This document shows, one piece after another, positions 22,764 through 32,445 of a DNA stretch of 36,385 nucleotides. Origin of the DNA: HGM04593 sp045647745 (GTDB lineage Bacteria; Bacteroidota; Bacteroidia; Bacteroidales; Bacteroidaceae); NCBI GenBank assembly GCA_045647745.1, contig JAZRMQ010000023.1, positions 1 to 36,385 on the forward strand. Reading direction: 5' to 3'. The notes below the pieces were generated by a model. The model had not been told where the DNA came from. It made no database searches and saw nothing but the letters and a program-made list of their open reading frames with translations. The stretch's first letter is position 1. Every line of letters starts with the position of its first letter. The position numbers and the translations under genes were made by a program.

Positions 22764-24971
22764 TTACTCGTGTATGACGCGGTCGTTAAGTTCTGATAGC
22801 TTGGCCTTGTTCCAACGGTCGGTCGTTCCAACAAGATAACCGGTGATGCGCTGTAGCTTATCAAGGTTTTTGCTGCCACATTTTGGGCACTCTTCAAGGT
22901 TCTTTGCCGAGTTTTCAAAACCGCAGTCAAGGCAACGGTTGCGGTTGTGGTTTACAGAGCCGTAGCCAATGTTATACTGGTCCATCATATCAACAACCTT
23001 CATAATAGCCTCGGGGTTGTGTGTCGCATCGCCATCAATCTCTACATAGAAGATGTGTCCACCGCGTGTGAGGTCGTGGTAAGGTGCTTCAACCTCGGCT
23101 TTGTGGCGCGCACTGCACTTGTAGTATACAGGAACGTGGTTGCTGTTGGTGTAATAGTCGCGGTCGGTGATGCCTTCGAGCTTGCCGTAACGCTTGCGGT
23201 CGCCGCGTGTGAAACGTCCCGAAAGGCCCTCGGCCGGTGTTGCAAGGATACTGTAGTTGTGCTGATACTGCTCTGAGAAATCATTGGCGCGGTCACGCAT
23301 ATAGGTGACTATGCGTACACCAAGCTGCTGCGCCTCTTCGCTCTCACCGTGGTGTTTGCCTGTGAGCGCTACAAGACACTCTGCAAGGCCAATAAAGCCG
23401 ATACCGAGCGTGCCTTGGTTGATGACCGGTGCGATTGTGTCGCCGGGTTTTAAATTCTCACAGCCTACCCAAAGAGTTGACATTAACAATGGGAACTGCT
23501 TTGCAAAAGCTGTCTTTTGGAACTCCATACGCTCGTGTAGCTGGCGTGCTGTAATATCAAGCAGGCCGTCGAGCTTTGCAAAGAAGAGTGCTATACGCTC
23601 GTCTTGATTTTTAACATCCATACATTCGATTGCCAAGCGCACAATGTTGATTGTCGAGAATGAGAGGTTGCCACGGCCTACTGATGTCTTGGGGCCAAAG
23701 CGATTCTCGAACACACGTGTGCGGCAACCCATTGTTGCTACCTCGTGAATGTAGCGCTTGGGGTCGTCGGCCTTCCACTCTTCATTCTGGTTGAATGTAG
23801 CGTCAAGGTTCAAGAAGTTAGGGAAGAAACGACGTGCTGTTACCTTGCAAGCAAGCTGGTAGAGGTCGTAGTTACGGTCATCGGGCAGATAGCTTACGCC
23901 GCGTTTCTTTTTCCATATTTGAATTGGGAAAATAGCTGTCTCTCCATTGCCCACGCCACGATAGGTGCTGTTGAGCAGCTCGCGGATAATGCAACGACCC
24001 TCGGCTGATGTGTCTGTTCCGTAGTTGATTGAACTGAACACAACCTGATTGCCACCGCGTGAGTGAATGGTGTTCATATTGTGAATGAACGCCTCCATTG
24101 CTTGGTGTACACGTGCAACGGTCTTGTTCATTGCGTGCTGCAAAATGCGCTCGTCGCCACTGAGAAAATCGAGTGGCTGTGTGATATAGTCGTTAATCTC
24201 TTTGTTGTAAAGGTGGGCGTAGTTTGCACCGGTGAGCTCTTCAATAGCCTTTAGCTCCTCGATGAAGCTTGCGCGAACGTATGGCGCAAGATAAAAATCA
24301 AAAGCCGGGATTGCCTGACCGCCGTGCATCTCGTTCTGTGCAGTCTCCATTGAAATACAAGCAATAATGCTTGCTGTTTCAATGCGCTTTGCCGGGCGAG
24401 ACTCGCCGTGGCCGGCGTTGAAACCGTTCAACAGAATATTGTCGAGTGGATGCTGGCAGCAGGTAAGGCTCTTTGTCGGGTAGTAGTCCTTATCGTGTAT
24501 GTGCAGATAGTTGTTGTGGATAGCATCGGCAACCTCTTCGCTCAAAAGAAAGTCGTCGACAAAGGGCTTTGTTGTTTCACTGGCGAACTTCATCATCATT
24601 CCCGCCGGAGTATCGGCGTTCATATTGGCATTCTCGCGAGTAACGTCGTTCGATTGAATGTTGATAATCTCTTGGAAAATATCCCTTGTTTTTGCCTTAC
24701 GTGCAATGCGACGCTTGTTGCGGTATGAAATGTATTGCTTTGCCACATCTTTGCGGCTACTCTTCATAAGCTCCATTTCAACCATATCCTGAATATCCTC
24801 CACAGTCATCTGGGCATCTCCTTTGAAAGAGATACGGTCAGTAATCTGGCGGATAAGTGACATATCTTCACCCATATCGGTGTGAAGCATAGCTTTACGG
24901 ATTGCAGTAATAATTTTCTCTTCATTAAAGCCGACAATACGCCCGTCGCGCTTAACAACTGTCTGAATCAT
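22764..24971 (-). CDS. nrdD: Anaerobic (class III) ribonucleoside-triphosphate reductase
   Basis: A 735-residue enzyme that reduces ribonucleoside triphosphates to deoxyribonucleotides without oxygen. An ATP-cone allosteric domain (about 1-95, beginning MIQTVVKRDGRIVGF) precedes the ten-stranded barrel. Two CxxC pairs near residues 682-700 bind zinc. The glycyl-radical site is G711 in RITGYLVG. The frame is open 27 codons further upstream, but a -7 promoter box (25012-25019) lies within that extension and MIQTVVKRDG is the normal N-terminus, so I trimmed it. Paired with nrdG. It confirms that the organism can make DNA precursors anaerobically. Confidence 0.95.
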   Translation of the reverse strand: MIQTVVKRDGRIVGFNEEKIITAIRKAMLHTDMGEDMSLIRQITDRISFKGDAQMTVEDIQDMVEMELMKSSRKDVAKQYISYRNKRRIARKAKTRDIFQEIINIQSNDVTRENANMNADTPAGMMMKFASETTKPFVDDFLLSEEVADAIHNNYLHIHDKDYYPTKSLTCCQHPLDNILLNGFNAGHGESRPAKRIETASIIACISMETAQNEMHGGQAIPAFDFYLAPYVRASFIEELKAIEELTGANYAHLYNKEINDYITQPLDFLSGDERILQHAMNKTVARVHQAMEAFIHNMNTIHSRGGNQVVFSSINYGTDTSAEGRCIIRELLNSTYRGVGNGETAIFPIQIWKKKRGVSYLPDDRNYDLYQLACKVTARRFFPNFLNLDATFNQNEEWKADDPKRYIHEVATMGCRTRVFENRFGPKTSVGRGNLSFSTINIVRLAIECMDVKNQDERIALFFAKLDGLLDITARQLHERMEFQKTAFAKQFPLLMSTLWVGCENLKPGDTIAPVINQGTLGIGFIGLAECLVALTGKHHGESEEAQQLGVRIVTYMRDRANDFSEQYQHNYSILATPAEGLSGRFTRGDRKRYGKLEGITDRDYYTNSNHVPVYYKCSARHKAEVEAPYHDLTRGGHIFYVEIDGDATHNPEAIMKVVDMMDQYNIGYGSVNHNRNRCLDCGFENSAKNLEECPKCGSKNLDKLQRITGYLVGTTDRWNKAKLSELNDRVIHE

Positions 24972-25011
24972 AATTATAATTAGGTAGATTTTATTTCCAA
25001 AAAGAATAGTG

Positions 25012-25019
25012 CAAATATA
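25012..25019 (-). promoter_or_regulatory. -7 box of nrdDG
   Basis: The minus strand reads TATATTTG, a full match 40 bp upstream of the chosen nrdD ATG. No convincing -33 box is seen, which would be compatible with an activator-dependent promoter. I see no clear NrdR box. Confidence 0.55.
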
Positions 25020-25148
25020 ATTATTTCGCTCAAATAACAATGTTAAAATCAAACAGAATTTATTAACAATAATATATTTTATTGCAAGGGTGTAGCGTGT
25101 GGTAATTTGCTTGTGTTTAATGAATTTTTGTTAAAAAAAACAGCGTTT

Positions 25149-25179
25149 TTTGATTTCTTGTAACTTTTTACTACATTGC
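25149..25179 (+). promoter_or_regulatory. Promoter of the 57-residue membrane protein
   Basis: TTTG (25149-25152), a 19-bp spacer and TACATTGC (25172-25179): a perfect -33 with a partial -7. The ATG is about 40 bp downstream. Confidence 0.5.
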
Positions 25180-25220
25180 AACTGGTAAATCCCCGATTGT
25201 TAACCTAAAAGACTGTGATT

Positions 25221-25394
25221 ATGACTATATGGATTGTAATAATTGGAGTTCTTGTTTTAGCATTTTGTGTTAAGGCTGGTGTAAAGCTGAGCCGCAGGAA
25301 ACGCAACGCCGGTTATCACCCCGATATCTCTACAAAAAAGCGGTTGAAGAGGTTTGTCAATCGCTTCCGTCATCTTGAGGGCATTGGCGATTGA
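25221..25394 (+). CDS. Small single-helix membrane protein, 57 residues
   Basis: An ATG at 25221 opens 57 codons ending in TGA. Residues 2-20 form one hydrophobic helix (TIWIVIIGVLVLAFCVKAG). The rest is strongly basic (KLSRRKRN, then KKRLKRFVNRFRHLEG), so the tail should stay in the cytoplasm by the positive-inside rule. Support for a real gene comes from the promoter-like match upstream, the GC-richer codon use in the tail compared with flanking DNA, and the regular amphipathic tail. I do not recognise a family. It is divergent from nrdD and precedes fabK by 111 bp. A role near the membrane or with nucleic acid is possible but unsupported. Confidence 0.65.
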   Translation: MTIWIVIIGVLVLAFCVKAGVKLSRRKRNAGYHPDISTKKRLKRFVNRFRHLEGIGD

Positions 25395-25470
25395 CGTTAT
25401 TGTGTTGTTGTTTTTAAAGCTATGTCATTAATAATTATAATGTGTGTGCAGATTTTTCGCCGAAATAACA

Positions 25471-25478
25471 TACATTTG
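25471..25478 (+). promoter_or_regulatory. -7 box of fabK
   Basis: TACATTTG, a full match 27 bp before the ATG. The -33 position has no clear TTTG. Confidence 0.6.
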
Positions 25479-25505
25479 CAACGCTAAAAACAGAATAAAT
25501 ATATT

Positions 25506-26450
25506 ATGATTAAAAGTAGAATTTGTGAAATACTTGGAATAAAGTATCCTATTTTTCAAGGTGGAATGGCTTGGGTTGCCGATGCTTCGCTTGCAGCGGC
25601 TGTTTCAAATGCCGGCGGATTGGGTCTTATTTCGGCTATTAATGCCGGAACAGAGGCGGTGAGAAATGAAATTCGCAAGTGCAAAACTTTAACCGATAAG
25701 CCTTTTGGTGTAAATATTATGCTACAAGCACCAAATGCGGCAGAGATTGCTGAGATGATTGTTGAAGAGGGCGTTAAGATTGTGACAACAGGCGCAGGCT
25801 CTCCTGCAAAATATTTACCAATGTGGAAGGAGAATGGCATAAAAGTCATTCCTGTGATTGCGTGCGTTGCTCACGCTGTGAAGATGCAGGCTGCCGGCGT
25901 TGATGCTATTGTTGCCGAGGGCGCTGAGTCCGGTGGTCACGTAGGCGAGTTGCACACAATGCCGCTTATCCCACAGATTGTCGATGCTGTAGATATTCCG
26001 GTTATTGCTGCCGGTGGTATATGCGATGGTCGCGGTGCAGCAGCAGCCTTTATGCTTGGCGCCGATGCAGTGCAGGTGGGTACACGTTTTATCACAGCAA
26101 CAGAGTGTACAGCGCACGAGAACTACAAAGAGAAGCTTGTTAATGCAACAGATATCTCTACTATTGTTACCGGTAAGTCACAAGGGCATCCTGTACGCTC
26201 GTTAAAGACTCCTTTCTCACGCACTTTTGCAAAGATGGAGGCCGATCCTAATGTTACCCCCGAGGAAATTCTTGCGTTCGGCGGTGGTGCGCTGCGTAAG
26301 GCTGTGCAGGAGGGTGATATTGACGGCAGTTATATGGCTGGTGAATGTGCCGGATTGATTAAACAGGTTGAACCGGCTGCTGCTATCGTAGAGGATATTA
26401 TTCTTGGTGCAGAGAAGGTTATTAAAGAGGTTGTTGGCAGAGTTTGCTGA
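25506..26450 (+). CDS. fabK: FabK-type enoyl-ACP reductase II (FMN-dependent)
   Basis: A 314-residue flavoprotein of the nitronate monooxygenase/FabK group. The start IKYPIFQGGMAWVADASLA, DKPFGVNIML, VTTGAGSPAKY and VIAAGGICDGRGAAAAFMLGA follow pneumococcal FabK closely. H145 in AESGGHVGEL corresponds to the FabK active-site histidine. FabK carries out the last reduction of fatty-acid elongation, using FMN and NAD(P)H. Annotation pipelines often label such proteins nitronate monooxygenase; the AESGGH context favours FabK. Single-gene unit with a -7 box before it and a bidirectional terminator after it. Confidence 0.85.
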   Translation: MIKSRICEILGIKYPIFQGGMAWVADASLAAAVSNAGGLGLISAINAGTEAVRNEIRKCKTLTDKPFGVNIMLQAPNAAEIAEMIVEEGVKIVTTGAGSPAKYLPMWKENGIKVIPVIACVAHAVKMQAAGVDAIVAEGAESGGHVGELHTMPLIPQIVDAVDIPVIAAGGICDGRGAAAAFMLGADAVQVGTRFITATECTAHENYKEKLVNATDISTIVTGKSQGHPVRSLKTPFSRTFAKMEADPNVTPEEILAFGGGALRKAVQEGDIDGSYMAGECAGLIKQVEPAAAIVEDIILGAEKVIKEVVGRVC

Positions 26451-26475
26451 TATTTATCTGCCGATTATTGATAAT

Positions 26476-26504
26476 AAAAGAGGCTACCGTTGGTAGCCTC
26501 TTTT
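26476..26504. terminator. Bidirectional terminator between fabK and pepP
   Basis: AAAAGAGGCTACC (26476-26488) pairs perfectly with GGTAGCCTCTTTT (26492-26504) around a 3-nt loop, with T tracts in both directions. Confidence 0.92.
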
Positions 26505-26508
26505 TGTG

Positions 26509-27900
26509 TTATTTATTATGTTCTGCTTCAATCTCTTCTGGTGACATTGGTTTGTATTTGCCCAAGCGACGTGCACCGCCCTCAAATACGTAATAATCCT
26601 CTTCGCCGCGCATTCCGCCAAATGTTTTCCAAGCATCGAGTTTGTCGTAGCAAATGAAATCGGTAAACTGCTTTTCGGCACGCCATTTATCAATGAGGTC
26701 GGGGATAAAATAGATTCCCGGCTCAACGGTAAAGACAAAGCCCGGCTCAAGAGCTTTTGCAAGGCGCAGGGATTTCCAACCAAACAGTGTGCTCTTTGTG
26801 CGGCCCTCTTCGTAGCCAACATTCACCTCGCCAAAATTCTCCATATCGTGAACGTCGAGTCCCATCATATGACCAAGGCCGTGAGGCATAAACATACAAG
26901 TTGCTCCGGCAACGGATGCCTCCAGTGGGTCGCCCTTCATAAGCCCAAGTTCAATCATTCCCTTGGCAATTTCGGTGAGCACAAGCTTGTGTACCTCGCG
27001 ATACTCAACTCCCGGGCGCAGATTGTTGGTTGCTGTCAGGTGTGCACGACGCAGTATGTTGCACACAATGCGTTGCTGTTCTGTGAACTGCTTGCCCACA
27101 GGGATTGTAGATGTGAGGTCGCCGGCGTAGTGCATTGCATTCTCGCAACCGCTGTCGAGCAACAGCATTTGTCCATCTTTCAAAGGTGCTGTTCCGTATG
27201 CGTGGTTGTGCAGTGTCTGGCCGTTGATGGTTGCAATGATGGGGAATGAGAGCCCAAAATTGTGCTTCTGAGCCTCGGCCTGTACAACAGCAACAATCTC
27301 GGCTTCAGTTGTTCCGGGGCGCACGGCACGCATTGCAGCGCAGTGCATATCAACAGAGACGTTTACAGCCTCTTCAATTTGTGCAATCTCCTCTTCACTC
27401 TTGTAGTTGCGCTGCGAGATGATTGCTTTTACAAATTTTAAAGAGGCTTTGGCTGCCTGCTCGGCCGGGTTGATGCCTAATAACTCCTGCAACCACACTT
27501 GATGCTCGCCACGATAGGGAGGTAAAAAGTGTATTTCCTGTCCTTTGTTTTGTGCGTCCTTAAGGTATGTTGCAAGGTCGGCCATTGGACGTGTGAGTGT
27601 TATTCCCACGCGCTCGCACTTCTCTTTGATTGTCGGCTGAACGCCTGTCCACACGATTGCATCAATGGTGAGCTCGTCGCCAAAGATTATCTCTTTGTCA
27701 TTATCAACGTCTATAATGGCTGCAAGGCCTTCATAATCGGATGCAAAGTAGTACAAGAAAGTTGAGTCTTGGCGAAAATGGTACGCATTGTCAGCGTAGT
27801 TCATTCCTGTGAAGTTATTTCCAAGGAACAGCAATAGTCCGCTACCCATTTTCTCTTTCAGCGCCTGACGGCGTGCGATATAAGTCTCTTTTGAAAACAT
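26509..27900 (-). CDS. pepP: Xaa-Pro aminopeptidase (M24 family)
   Basis: A 463-residue metallopeptidase that removes N-terminal residues preceding proline. A creatinase-type N-terminal domain (about 1-165) is followed by the pita-bread catalytic domain. Metal ligands are visible as D249 and D261 (LLLDSGCENAMHYAGDLTS), H344 (HGLGHMMGLDVHD), E393 (TVEPGIYF), and a glutamate in the GGMRGEEDYYV segment. No signal peptide, so cytoplasmic. It starts 24 bp after the GT2 gene and is the last of the seven-gene run that begins with metG. A functional link to glycan assembly is not evident. Confidence 0.93.
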   Translation of the reverse strand: MFSKETYIARRQALKEKMGSGLLLFLGNNFTGMNYADNAYHFRQDSTFLYYFASDYEGLAAIIDVDNDKEIIFGDELTIDAIVWTGVQPTIKEKCERVGITLTRPMADLATYLKDAQNKGQEIHFLPPYRGEHQVWLQELLGINPAEQAAKASLKFVKAIISQRNYKSEEEIAQIEEAVNVSVDMHCAAMRAVRPGTTEAEIVAVVQAEAQKHNFGLSFPIIATINGQTLHNHAYGTAPLKDGQMLLLDSGCENAMHYAGDLTSTIPVGKQFTEQQRIVCNILRRAHLTATNNLRPGVEYREVHKLVLTEIAKGMIELGLMKGDPLEASVAGATCMFMPHGLGHMMGLDVHDMENFGEVNVGYEEGRTKSTLFGWKSLRLAKALEPGFVFTVEPGIYFIPDLIDKWRAEKQFTDFICYDKLDAWKTFGGMRGEEDYYVFEGGARRLGKYKPMSPEEIEAEHNK

Positions 27901-27924
27901 AGTTATTGGTTTTTGTTGTTTGTT

Positions 27925-28668
27925 CTATTTTTTTATCACTGCACGGAGAATGAACCACAGATGGCGGCCGATTGTTGGCAACAGGCCATAGTGCTTGCTC
28001 ATAATCCAAAAACGCTCCTTCAGCGAGGCACGGTGGTGTTGCAAAGATAACCCATTTTGTAAATAATTCACCACTGTGGCATTTACATTTACGAGTTTTT
28101 TTGCTTGTTTCATAATTTTTATACACCAATCGACATCGCTTGATAGTCGGTATTTAAGGTCGTACATTGGTGCAATCTCGCGCTTGGCATAGAATGCCTG
28201 ATGACACACCATCATTCCATTTTTGAAACTGCGCCACGTGAGCTTTTTGGGCGCTTGCAGGCGGCGCATCCTGACAAAATTGCGTGCCTCGTCAACCTCG
28301 GCTGTCTCGCCATAAAGCACGTCGGGCAGCGTCTCTTCTTTCTCTGCGGCATTTGCAATAGTCTGCAGAGTGTCGGGGGCATAAAAGGAGTCGCCGGCAT
28401 TCAAAAAACAGAGATAGTCTCCGGTGGCAAGCGCTATTCCCTTGTTCATAGCATCGTAAAGGCCGTTGTCGGGCTCGCTTACAATGTGTGCAAAGTTTAT
28501 GCCGCTAGCCTTGGCTTTTGCAACAGTGTCGTCTTTTGAGCCACCATCAATGAGCAGATATTCGTAGTTGGTGTACGTCTGCGATAGCACGCTCTGCAAC
28601 GTGGGCTCAATGGCCTCCGAAGCATTGAAGGTGATGGTTATTATTGAGAATTTTGGTCTTTTGCCCAT
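27925..28668 (-). CDS. Family 2 glycosyltransferase
   Basis: A 247-residue GT-A fold enzyme that transfers a sugar from a nucleotide donor to a growing glycan at the inner face of the membrane. The N-terminal domain reads FSIITITFNASEAI, the donor site includes DGGS (41-44), EPDNGLYDAMNKGI follows (65-78), and LNAGDS (89-94) takes the place of the DxD motif. There is no membrane segment. Its start is 3 bp past the stop of the YfhO-type gene. Sugar and acceptor are unknown. It matches the WcaA-like group often found in surface-polysaccharide clusters. Confidence 0.88.
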   Translation of the reverse strand: MGKRPKFSIITITFNASEAIEPTLQSVLSQTYTNYEYLLIDGGSKDDTVAKAKASGINFAHIVSEPDNGLYDAMNKGIALATGDYLCFLNAGDSFYAPDTLQTIANAAEKEETLPDVLYGETAEVDEARNFVRMRRLQAPKKLTWRSFKNGMMVCHQAFYAKREIAPMYDLKYRLSSDVDWCIKIMKQAKKLVNVNATVVNYLQNGLSLQHHRASLKERFWIMSKHYGLLPTIGRHLWFILRAVIKK

Positions 28669-28671
28669 AGT

Positions 28672-31218
28672 TTAATCTCTTGTCTTGCGGTAAACTCCCA
28701 ATCCAATAAGTCCAAGAATTACAATGCCCACAAGGATTGACATATAGGTCGACCACCGGTGGCTCTTAATCATCAACTCATCGACGCACTTAAACTCAAT
28801 GGTGTGCTCGCCGGCGGGGACTGGCAATGCGCGCAGTACATAATTGGCTCGGATGGGGGTTACTTCATTGCCGTCGATAAATGCTTTCCACGTCTTGTAA
28901 TAGACCTCGGAGAATATGGCCATTTTGGGGGCGCTGCTATTGCTCTTGTAGATGATATTTCCGGGGTTGCGGTACTCTGTCATTTTTATAATGCCGGGAG
29001 CATCGTTGTTGTATTGTTCGGGGTTCTCAACATCACTCTCCCATATTTTATCAATGTAGGCGCTTTTTTTGTCTATATTTTCAATGGCGTCAATCTCCTC
29101 TTTTGCGCCGTTCACCCACTCAACGTTGTTGACAAACCAACAGTTGCCGAACGCATCGTGGTTCTCCTGCACGCCATCGGGAGTGATAAAGAAGCGGGTG
29201 TTTAGCATTGAGATAACATTTATATTCAATTTGCCAAGATAGCGCTCGATAATATCTTGGTAACGTGCCAGCTTCGCAGGGCTGTAACCACCGATAGATT
29301 TATGTTTATAGGATGTAAAGGCTTCGTTGAATGGGCCATTGTGGTCGGTGAGGTTAAACACGCGGTAGTGTGGGTCGTTGCCGGCAAGTAATTTTACCTC
29401 TCTGTCGATGGCTGTCTCACGAATAGCGGTTGTCTCCTTTTTGGGCATAAACTTATCATTGTTTACAAAGCGTTTGCACACCGGCCACATATCCACGAGG
29501 AATAATAAACCCAATATAGCAATAAAAAGTTGTTGCTTGAAGCTGTATTTTGTATATGCCCACATTAGTGCAGCGGCAATGACAATGAATGTAAGCGAGC
29601 GCCAAGCATCGCTCACCAGCATACTTTTACGTTGTTGCAACATTGCATCAAAAAGCTCGGGAATTTGGGCGAAACGGCCGTCGGCAGGCGATGTAAAATC
29701 AAAGAACAGGCTCGGAGCAATGGCGAACAGCAGTGTTATGCCACCAACAATCCCTAGTGCAATATATAGTGCTTTTGATAAATTAACTTCATTTTTCTTG
29801 GTGCACTCGATAAAACGCTTCACCGCAAGAATGGCAAGTGTTGACATTGCAAGCGTTGTTATAACCAGAGCCATTGATGGTGCGCGGAACTTGTTGTAAA
29901 GCGGCATATACTCGAACAGGAAGTTGTTTATCGCCGACAGGTTGCTTCCCCAAGCGAGCACAAGCGAGAATATTGTGGCGCCAAGCAACCACCACTTCTC
30001 GGGGCCGCGAACGATTATCAATCCAAGGACAAAAAGGAAACAGACGATTGCTCCTGCGTAGACGGGACCCGATGTTCCCGGTTGTTCGCCCCAATAGGTG
30101 GGAGCATAGCGCACGAAATTGGCAGCCTCGGCGTTAATCTCTCTCATTATTTCGCGATTGCCGGTGATGTAACGCACAGCCTCTCTTTTGCTTGCAGTGG
30201 GGTTTTGTTCAAGGACAGCCTCGGCATAGCCGTCAATCATAATGTTACGATAGGCTTTGTAGAGTTCGCTGTCGATTCCAACATTGCAATTTGAGGCCGA
30301 GCCGTAGAGGTTGGGAACGAGCAGTGTAAAACTTTCAGCCTTTCCATAGCTCCAAGCGAAGGCATAATCGGTGTCGAGTCCCGATGCTTTTTCTCCATCC
30401 TTTACATCAAGCTCCGAGCCGCCACGCATTGATGATTTTGCGTAGTCGCTTGTTGGCAAAAGTATGCCCACAGCAGGCGCTGCTGCTAAAATTGCAATAA
30501 CGGCAAGCACGGCTGTGGCCTTGAAATAGTATTTGAGCCACTTTTCGCGGCAAGCGTATACAAAATATGTTATGGCTATTATAATGGCTGTGAGCAGCAG
30601 ATAATAGCTCACCTGCTGATGACTCCAATATATATTCAGTCCTGCAAAAATCAGCGTTACCAATGCTCCGGTCAATAGTCTGCGTTTGTAGCAGAGAATT
30701 ATACCGCCAATCAATGGCGCCATTGTGGCAATGACAAGGCTCTTGTTCATATGCCCCGCATCAATGATGATAAAATTGTACGACCCTAGTGTGTAGGCTA
30801 TTGAGCCGGCAATGCTGAGCCACGGTTTGCAGCCGAGAGCAAGCAAAAGAATGTAACAGCCTACAAAAGTCAAAAATATGCAACCTATGTGCCTGTATGA
30901 TGCTCCGAACACATTGAGCGTTACCACCTCGCCAATGGGCTTGAATACATTGTCGGGCTGTGGCGAGAATGTGTAGTTGCAGGGCATTCCCGAGAACATT
31001 GCATTGGACCAATAACTGTATTCACCACTCTCCTCGTGATAGTCACGAGCATCTTTTCCCCATCCCATAGAGCCTATGGCATCATCTTGTTTAATATCCT
31101 TACCCTCAAGCACCGGGCTGAAATAGACCAGTGTAAGAGCTAGGAACGTGAGTATTGCAATGGTGTGTGGAATAATGCTTTTCCAGTTGATTTTTTTGCA
31201 GAAAGTTGATTTATCCAT
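28672..31218 (-). CDS. YfhO-family large membrane protein, likely lipid-linked glycosyltransferase
   Basis: An 848-residue protein with about twelve hydrophobic helices between residues 15 and 590, a soluble periplasmic C-terminal part (about 600-820), and a final helix. An early acidic loop (GKDIKQDDAIGSMGWG, just after the first helix) and the closing AGEHTIEFKCVD fit the YfhO family. Members are thought to act as GT-C-type transferases that add sugars from lipid carriers outside the membrane, for example on teichoic acids in Firmicutes. Here it lies within glycosyltransferase genes, overlapping the upstream one by 8 bp, so glycan modification is the reasonable inference. Substrate unknown. 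Confidence 0.82.
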   Translation of the reverse strand: MDKSTFCKKINWKSIIPHTIAILTFLALTLVYFSPVLEGKDIKQDDAIGSMGWGKDARDYHEESGEYSYWSNAMFSGMPCNYTFSPQPDNVFKPIGEVVTLNVFGASYRHIGCIFLTFVGCYILLLALGCKPWLSIAGSIAYTLGSYNFIIIDAGHMNKSLVIATMAPLIGGIILCYKRRLLTGALVTLIFAGLNIYWSHQQVSYYLLLTAIIIAITYFVYACREKWLKYYFKATAVLAVIAILAAAPAVGILLPTSDYAKSSMRGGSELDVKDGEKASGLDTDYAFAWSYGKAESFTLLVPNLYGSASNCNVGIDSELYKAYRNIMIDGYAEAVLEQNPTASKREAVRYITGNREIMREINAEAANFVRYAPTYWGEQPGTSGPVYAGAIVCFLFVLGLIIVRGPEKWWLLGATIFSLVLAWGSNLSAINNFLFEYMPLYNKFRAPSMALVITTLAMSTLAILAVKRFIECTKKNEVNLSKALYIALGIVGGITLLFAIAPSLFFDFTSPADGRFAQIPELFDAMLQQRKSMLVSDAWRSLTFIVIAAALMWAYTKYSFKQQLFIAILGLLFLVDMWPVCKRFVNNDKFMPKKETTAIRETAIDREVKLLAGNDPHYRVFNLTDHNGPFNEAFTSYKHKSIGGYSPAKLARYQDIIERYLGKLNINVISMLNTRFFITPDGVQENHDAFGNCWFVNNVEWVNGAKEEIDAIENIDKKSAYIDKIWESDVENPEQYNNDAPGIIKMTEYRNPGNIIYKSNSSAPKMAIFSEVYYKTWKAFIDGNEVTPIRANYVLRALPVPAGEHTIEFKCVDELMIKSHRWSTYMSILVGIVILGLIGLGVYRKTRD

Positions 31219-32437
31219 TATTGTTTTTCTTTATTATTTCCTTTATGTGATTATACATTGTCTCGCGGTATTTTTCAAGAGTGTATCTCTCTTTCACGTA
31301 GTGGTGTGCGCTCCACGCTTTTTGTTCAAAAGTATCGATGGACAACTGTGCAACGTCGAGCAGGGCTGTTTTAAAATTTTCATAAGTCACCTTGTCAACC
31401 TCGATGCCAATATTGGCAATATCCAGCCCTGTGCCTTTGCTGTAGACGGGCAATAGAGCTCCGTTGCCAAGCACGTTGAGCACCGACACTGCGCCACTCT
31501 CCGAGAGTGACGGGTTGAGCAATATTCCACACTCGGCAAGCACGTTGGCAAACTCCTCTCGTTCAATATCTACAAAGCCGTGCACAATAATGTTGCCGGC
31601 TTTCTTGATTTTTGGCATATAGTATCTCCAAAAATCTTTTTCTTGCTTGCTGCCACCACATATATGCAGCGTAAATTGAGGGTGCTCAATGGCAAAGTCA
31701 ATAGCAATATCTAGCCCTTTGTGCATCATTCCCGAGCTTCCGAACCACAGAATGTTATTGCGACATTTTAAAAAATCTTTCTGTTTATCGGGCTCGCATA
31801 CTTTGAAATAGAATGCCGGGAGCTTTTTTACATTGTCTGTAGATTCCCCTTCGGCTCTCATCTGCTCTGTCAAAAAGCTATCTCCAAGCGATATTACAGC
31901 ATCGCTCATTTGCGACATATAGTAATTCATTCCGTTGCCGGGAACGTAGTGGAACGATGGCAGCAGCCAGCAGTTGTGTCTTTTATTAAACTCCTTGTTG
32001 CGCTCGGCTGTGATACGTAGATTGTAGAAAGTGTGTGCGCCCACCGAGTAGAATATTCGTAAGGGGGTTGTTTCACTCTCGGCAGTAAAAGATGATGAGT
32101 AGGCCGGGCAGTTGATGCCGAAAATTACGTCGTAACGGCTGTAGTCGATGCCGCGCTTGTTGCGCGAAGCACAATCTACACTGTAACCGAGCCTGTCAAA
32201 AGCCTCGGCTGCTGTGTAACATTCTGTGAAATTGGAGTGATATTTGGGTTGTTTCTTGTTTTTAAAAGCCTCGGGCAGATAGCACAACAGCACTTTGCGC
32301 TCGCGCTTTGTCTTAAAAATGTCTTTCACCAGTTTTTCGCTGCCGAACATTTTTTGTATCAGGCGTATAAGCTTTTCGCCGGTGCGACGCTTGGCTATTG
32401 GCAATAAACGTTTGAATTCCGAGAGTGTCAGTTTCAT
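31211..32437 (-). CDS. GT4-like glycosyltransferase
   Basis: A 408-residue protein with a Rossmann-type C-terminal half. NNILWFGSSGMMHKGLDIAI marks the start of the donor domain, FTLHICGGSKQE follows, and LLNPSLSESGAVSVLNVLGNG occupies the place of the usual E-x7-E region. The N-terminal half (RKVLLCYLPEAF, then CYTAAEAFDRLGYSVDC) would bind the acceptor. The match to GT4 is clear in layout but weak in detail, so it may be a divergent family. No membrane segment. It overlaps the YfhO-type gene by 8 bp and follows the next GT by 8 bp, inside the glycan operon. Confidence 0.78.
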   Translation of the reverse strand: MKLTLSEFKRLLPIAKRRTGEKLIRLIQKMFGSEKLVKDIFKTKRERKVLLCYLPEAFKNKKQPKYHSNFTECYTAAEAFDRLGYSVDCASRNKRGIDYSRYDVIFGINCPAYSSSFTAESETTPLRIFYSVGAHTFYNLRITAERNKEFNKRHNCWLLPSFHYVPGNGMNYYMSQMSDAVISLGDSFLTEQMRAEGESTDNVKKLPAFYFKVCEPDKQKDFLKCRNNILWFGSSGMMHKGLDIAIDFAIEHPQFTLHICGGSKQEKDFWRYYMPKIKKAGNIIVHGFVDIEREEFANVLAECGILLNPSLSESGAVSVLNVLGNGALLPVYSKGTGLDIANIGIEVDKVTYENFKTALLDVAQLSIDTFEQKAWSAHHYVKERYTLEKYRETMYNHIKEIIKKNNNG

Positions 32438-32445
32438 AAGCCTAA

